Shown here piece by piece: positions 5,571 to 5,697 of a stretch of DNA of 5,697 nt. The stretch's first letter is position 1, and every line of letters starts with the position of its first letter. The position numbers were made by a program, and so were the translations under genes. The notes under the pieces are model-generated. The model made no database searches. It was not told the DNA's origin and saw only the letters and a program-made list of their open reading frames with translations. Source of the DNA: DATFXF01 sp035258565 (GTDB lineage Bacteria > Acidobacteriota > Terriglobia > Acidiferrales > UBA7541); the NCBI GenBank assembly GCA_035258565.1, contig DATFXF010000028.1, positions 1-5,697 on the forward strand, read 5' to 3'.

Positions 5571-5697
5571 GATTTGCACTCTCCCTCAGCCTTGAAGGCA
5601 GCGGGTGAGTCCGGCGGCGGGCGGTCGAAAGGCCGGGTCAGGGGCCACGAAATGGAGCCACTTTTTGTATCTCGCATGCCGACCCGAACAGGCCGCA
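5571..5697 (-). other. Upstream region of the lysR-ilvA-ilvD cluster
   Basis: These 127 bases precede the LysR-type gene on the minus strand and run to the window edge. Apart from the ribosome binding site GGGAGAG at 5579-5585, I see no gene, repeat or terminator. On the minus strand TACAAA near 5663-5668 is a possible -10 element, but no matching -35 box is evident, so no promoter is called. LysR-type genes are often transcribed away from a divergent target; the possible partner would lie beyond the window. Confidence 0.35.

Overview
The window reads as a stretch of a fairly GC-rich bacterial chromosome. The gene set is ordinary core metabolism in compact, SD-led operons, with no phage, insertion-sequence or plasmid genes. 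The CRIGERS-type sulfurtransferase and the single-domain siroheme genes would fit a soil or sediment lineage such as Acidobacteria. That placement is an impression, not a demonstration.

Layout. The plus strand (1-2480) carries sulfur assimilation. It has the 3' end of a rhodanese-type thiosulfate sulfurtransferase (1-168), then a short ORF that starts like a Rossmann-fold dehydrogenase and soon stops (209-340). Next comes a leader region (342-517) with a 35-codon peptide very rich in cysteine codons and an intrinsic terminator. After it come a chimeric gene joining an ATP sulfurylase N-terminus to an APS/PAPS reductase C-terminus (568-1152), precorrin-2 dehydrogenase (1156-1731) and uroporphyrinogen-III C-methyltransferase (1728-2480). 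The last two make siroheme, the cofactor of sulfite reductase. The minus strand (5570 down to 2494) carries a truncated LysR-type regulator, a threonine dehydratase broken by three apparent frameshifts, and an intact dihydroxy-acid dehydratase (ilvD). These belong to branched-chain amino acid synthesis. The two gene sets converge tail to tail with 13 bases between stop codons.

The most interesting element is the leader at 342-517. It encodes seven Cys and one Met within nine residues. Three RNA segments can form mutually exclusive pairings (360-368 with 422-430, or 422-430 with 478-486), and the second would break a strong terminator hairpin (479-507 plus a T-rich tail). This has the architecture of a trp-type transcription attenuator, but reading cysteine supply ahead of sulfate-reduction genes.

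The second theme is gene damage. The sat/cysH fusion, the LysR truncation, the ilvA frameshifts and the short dehydrogenase-like ORF all lie near intact genes. This could be real genome decay or assembly and sequencing error; the sequence alone cannot decide.
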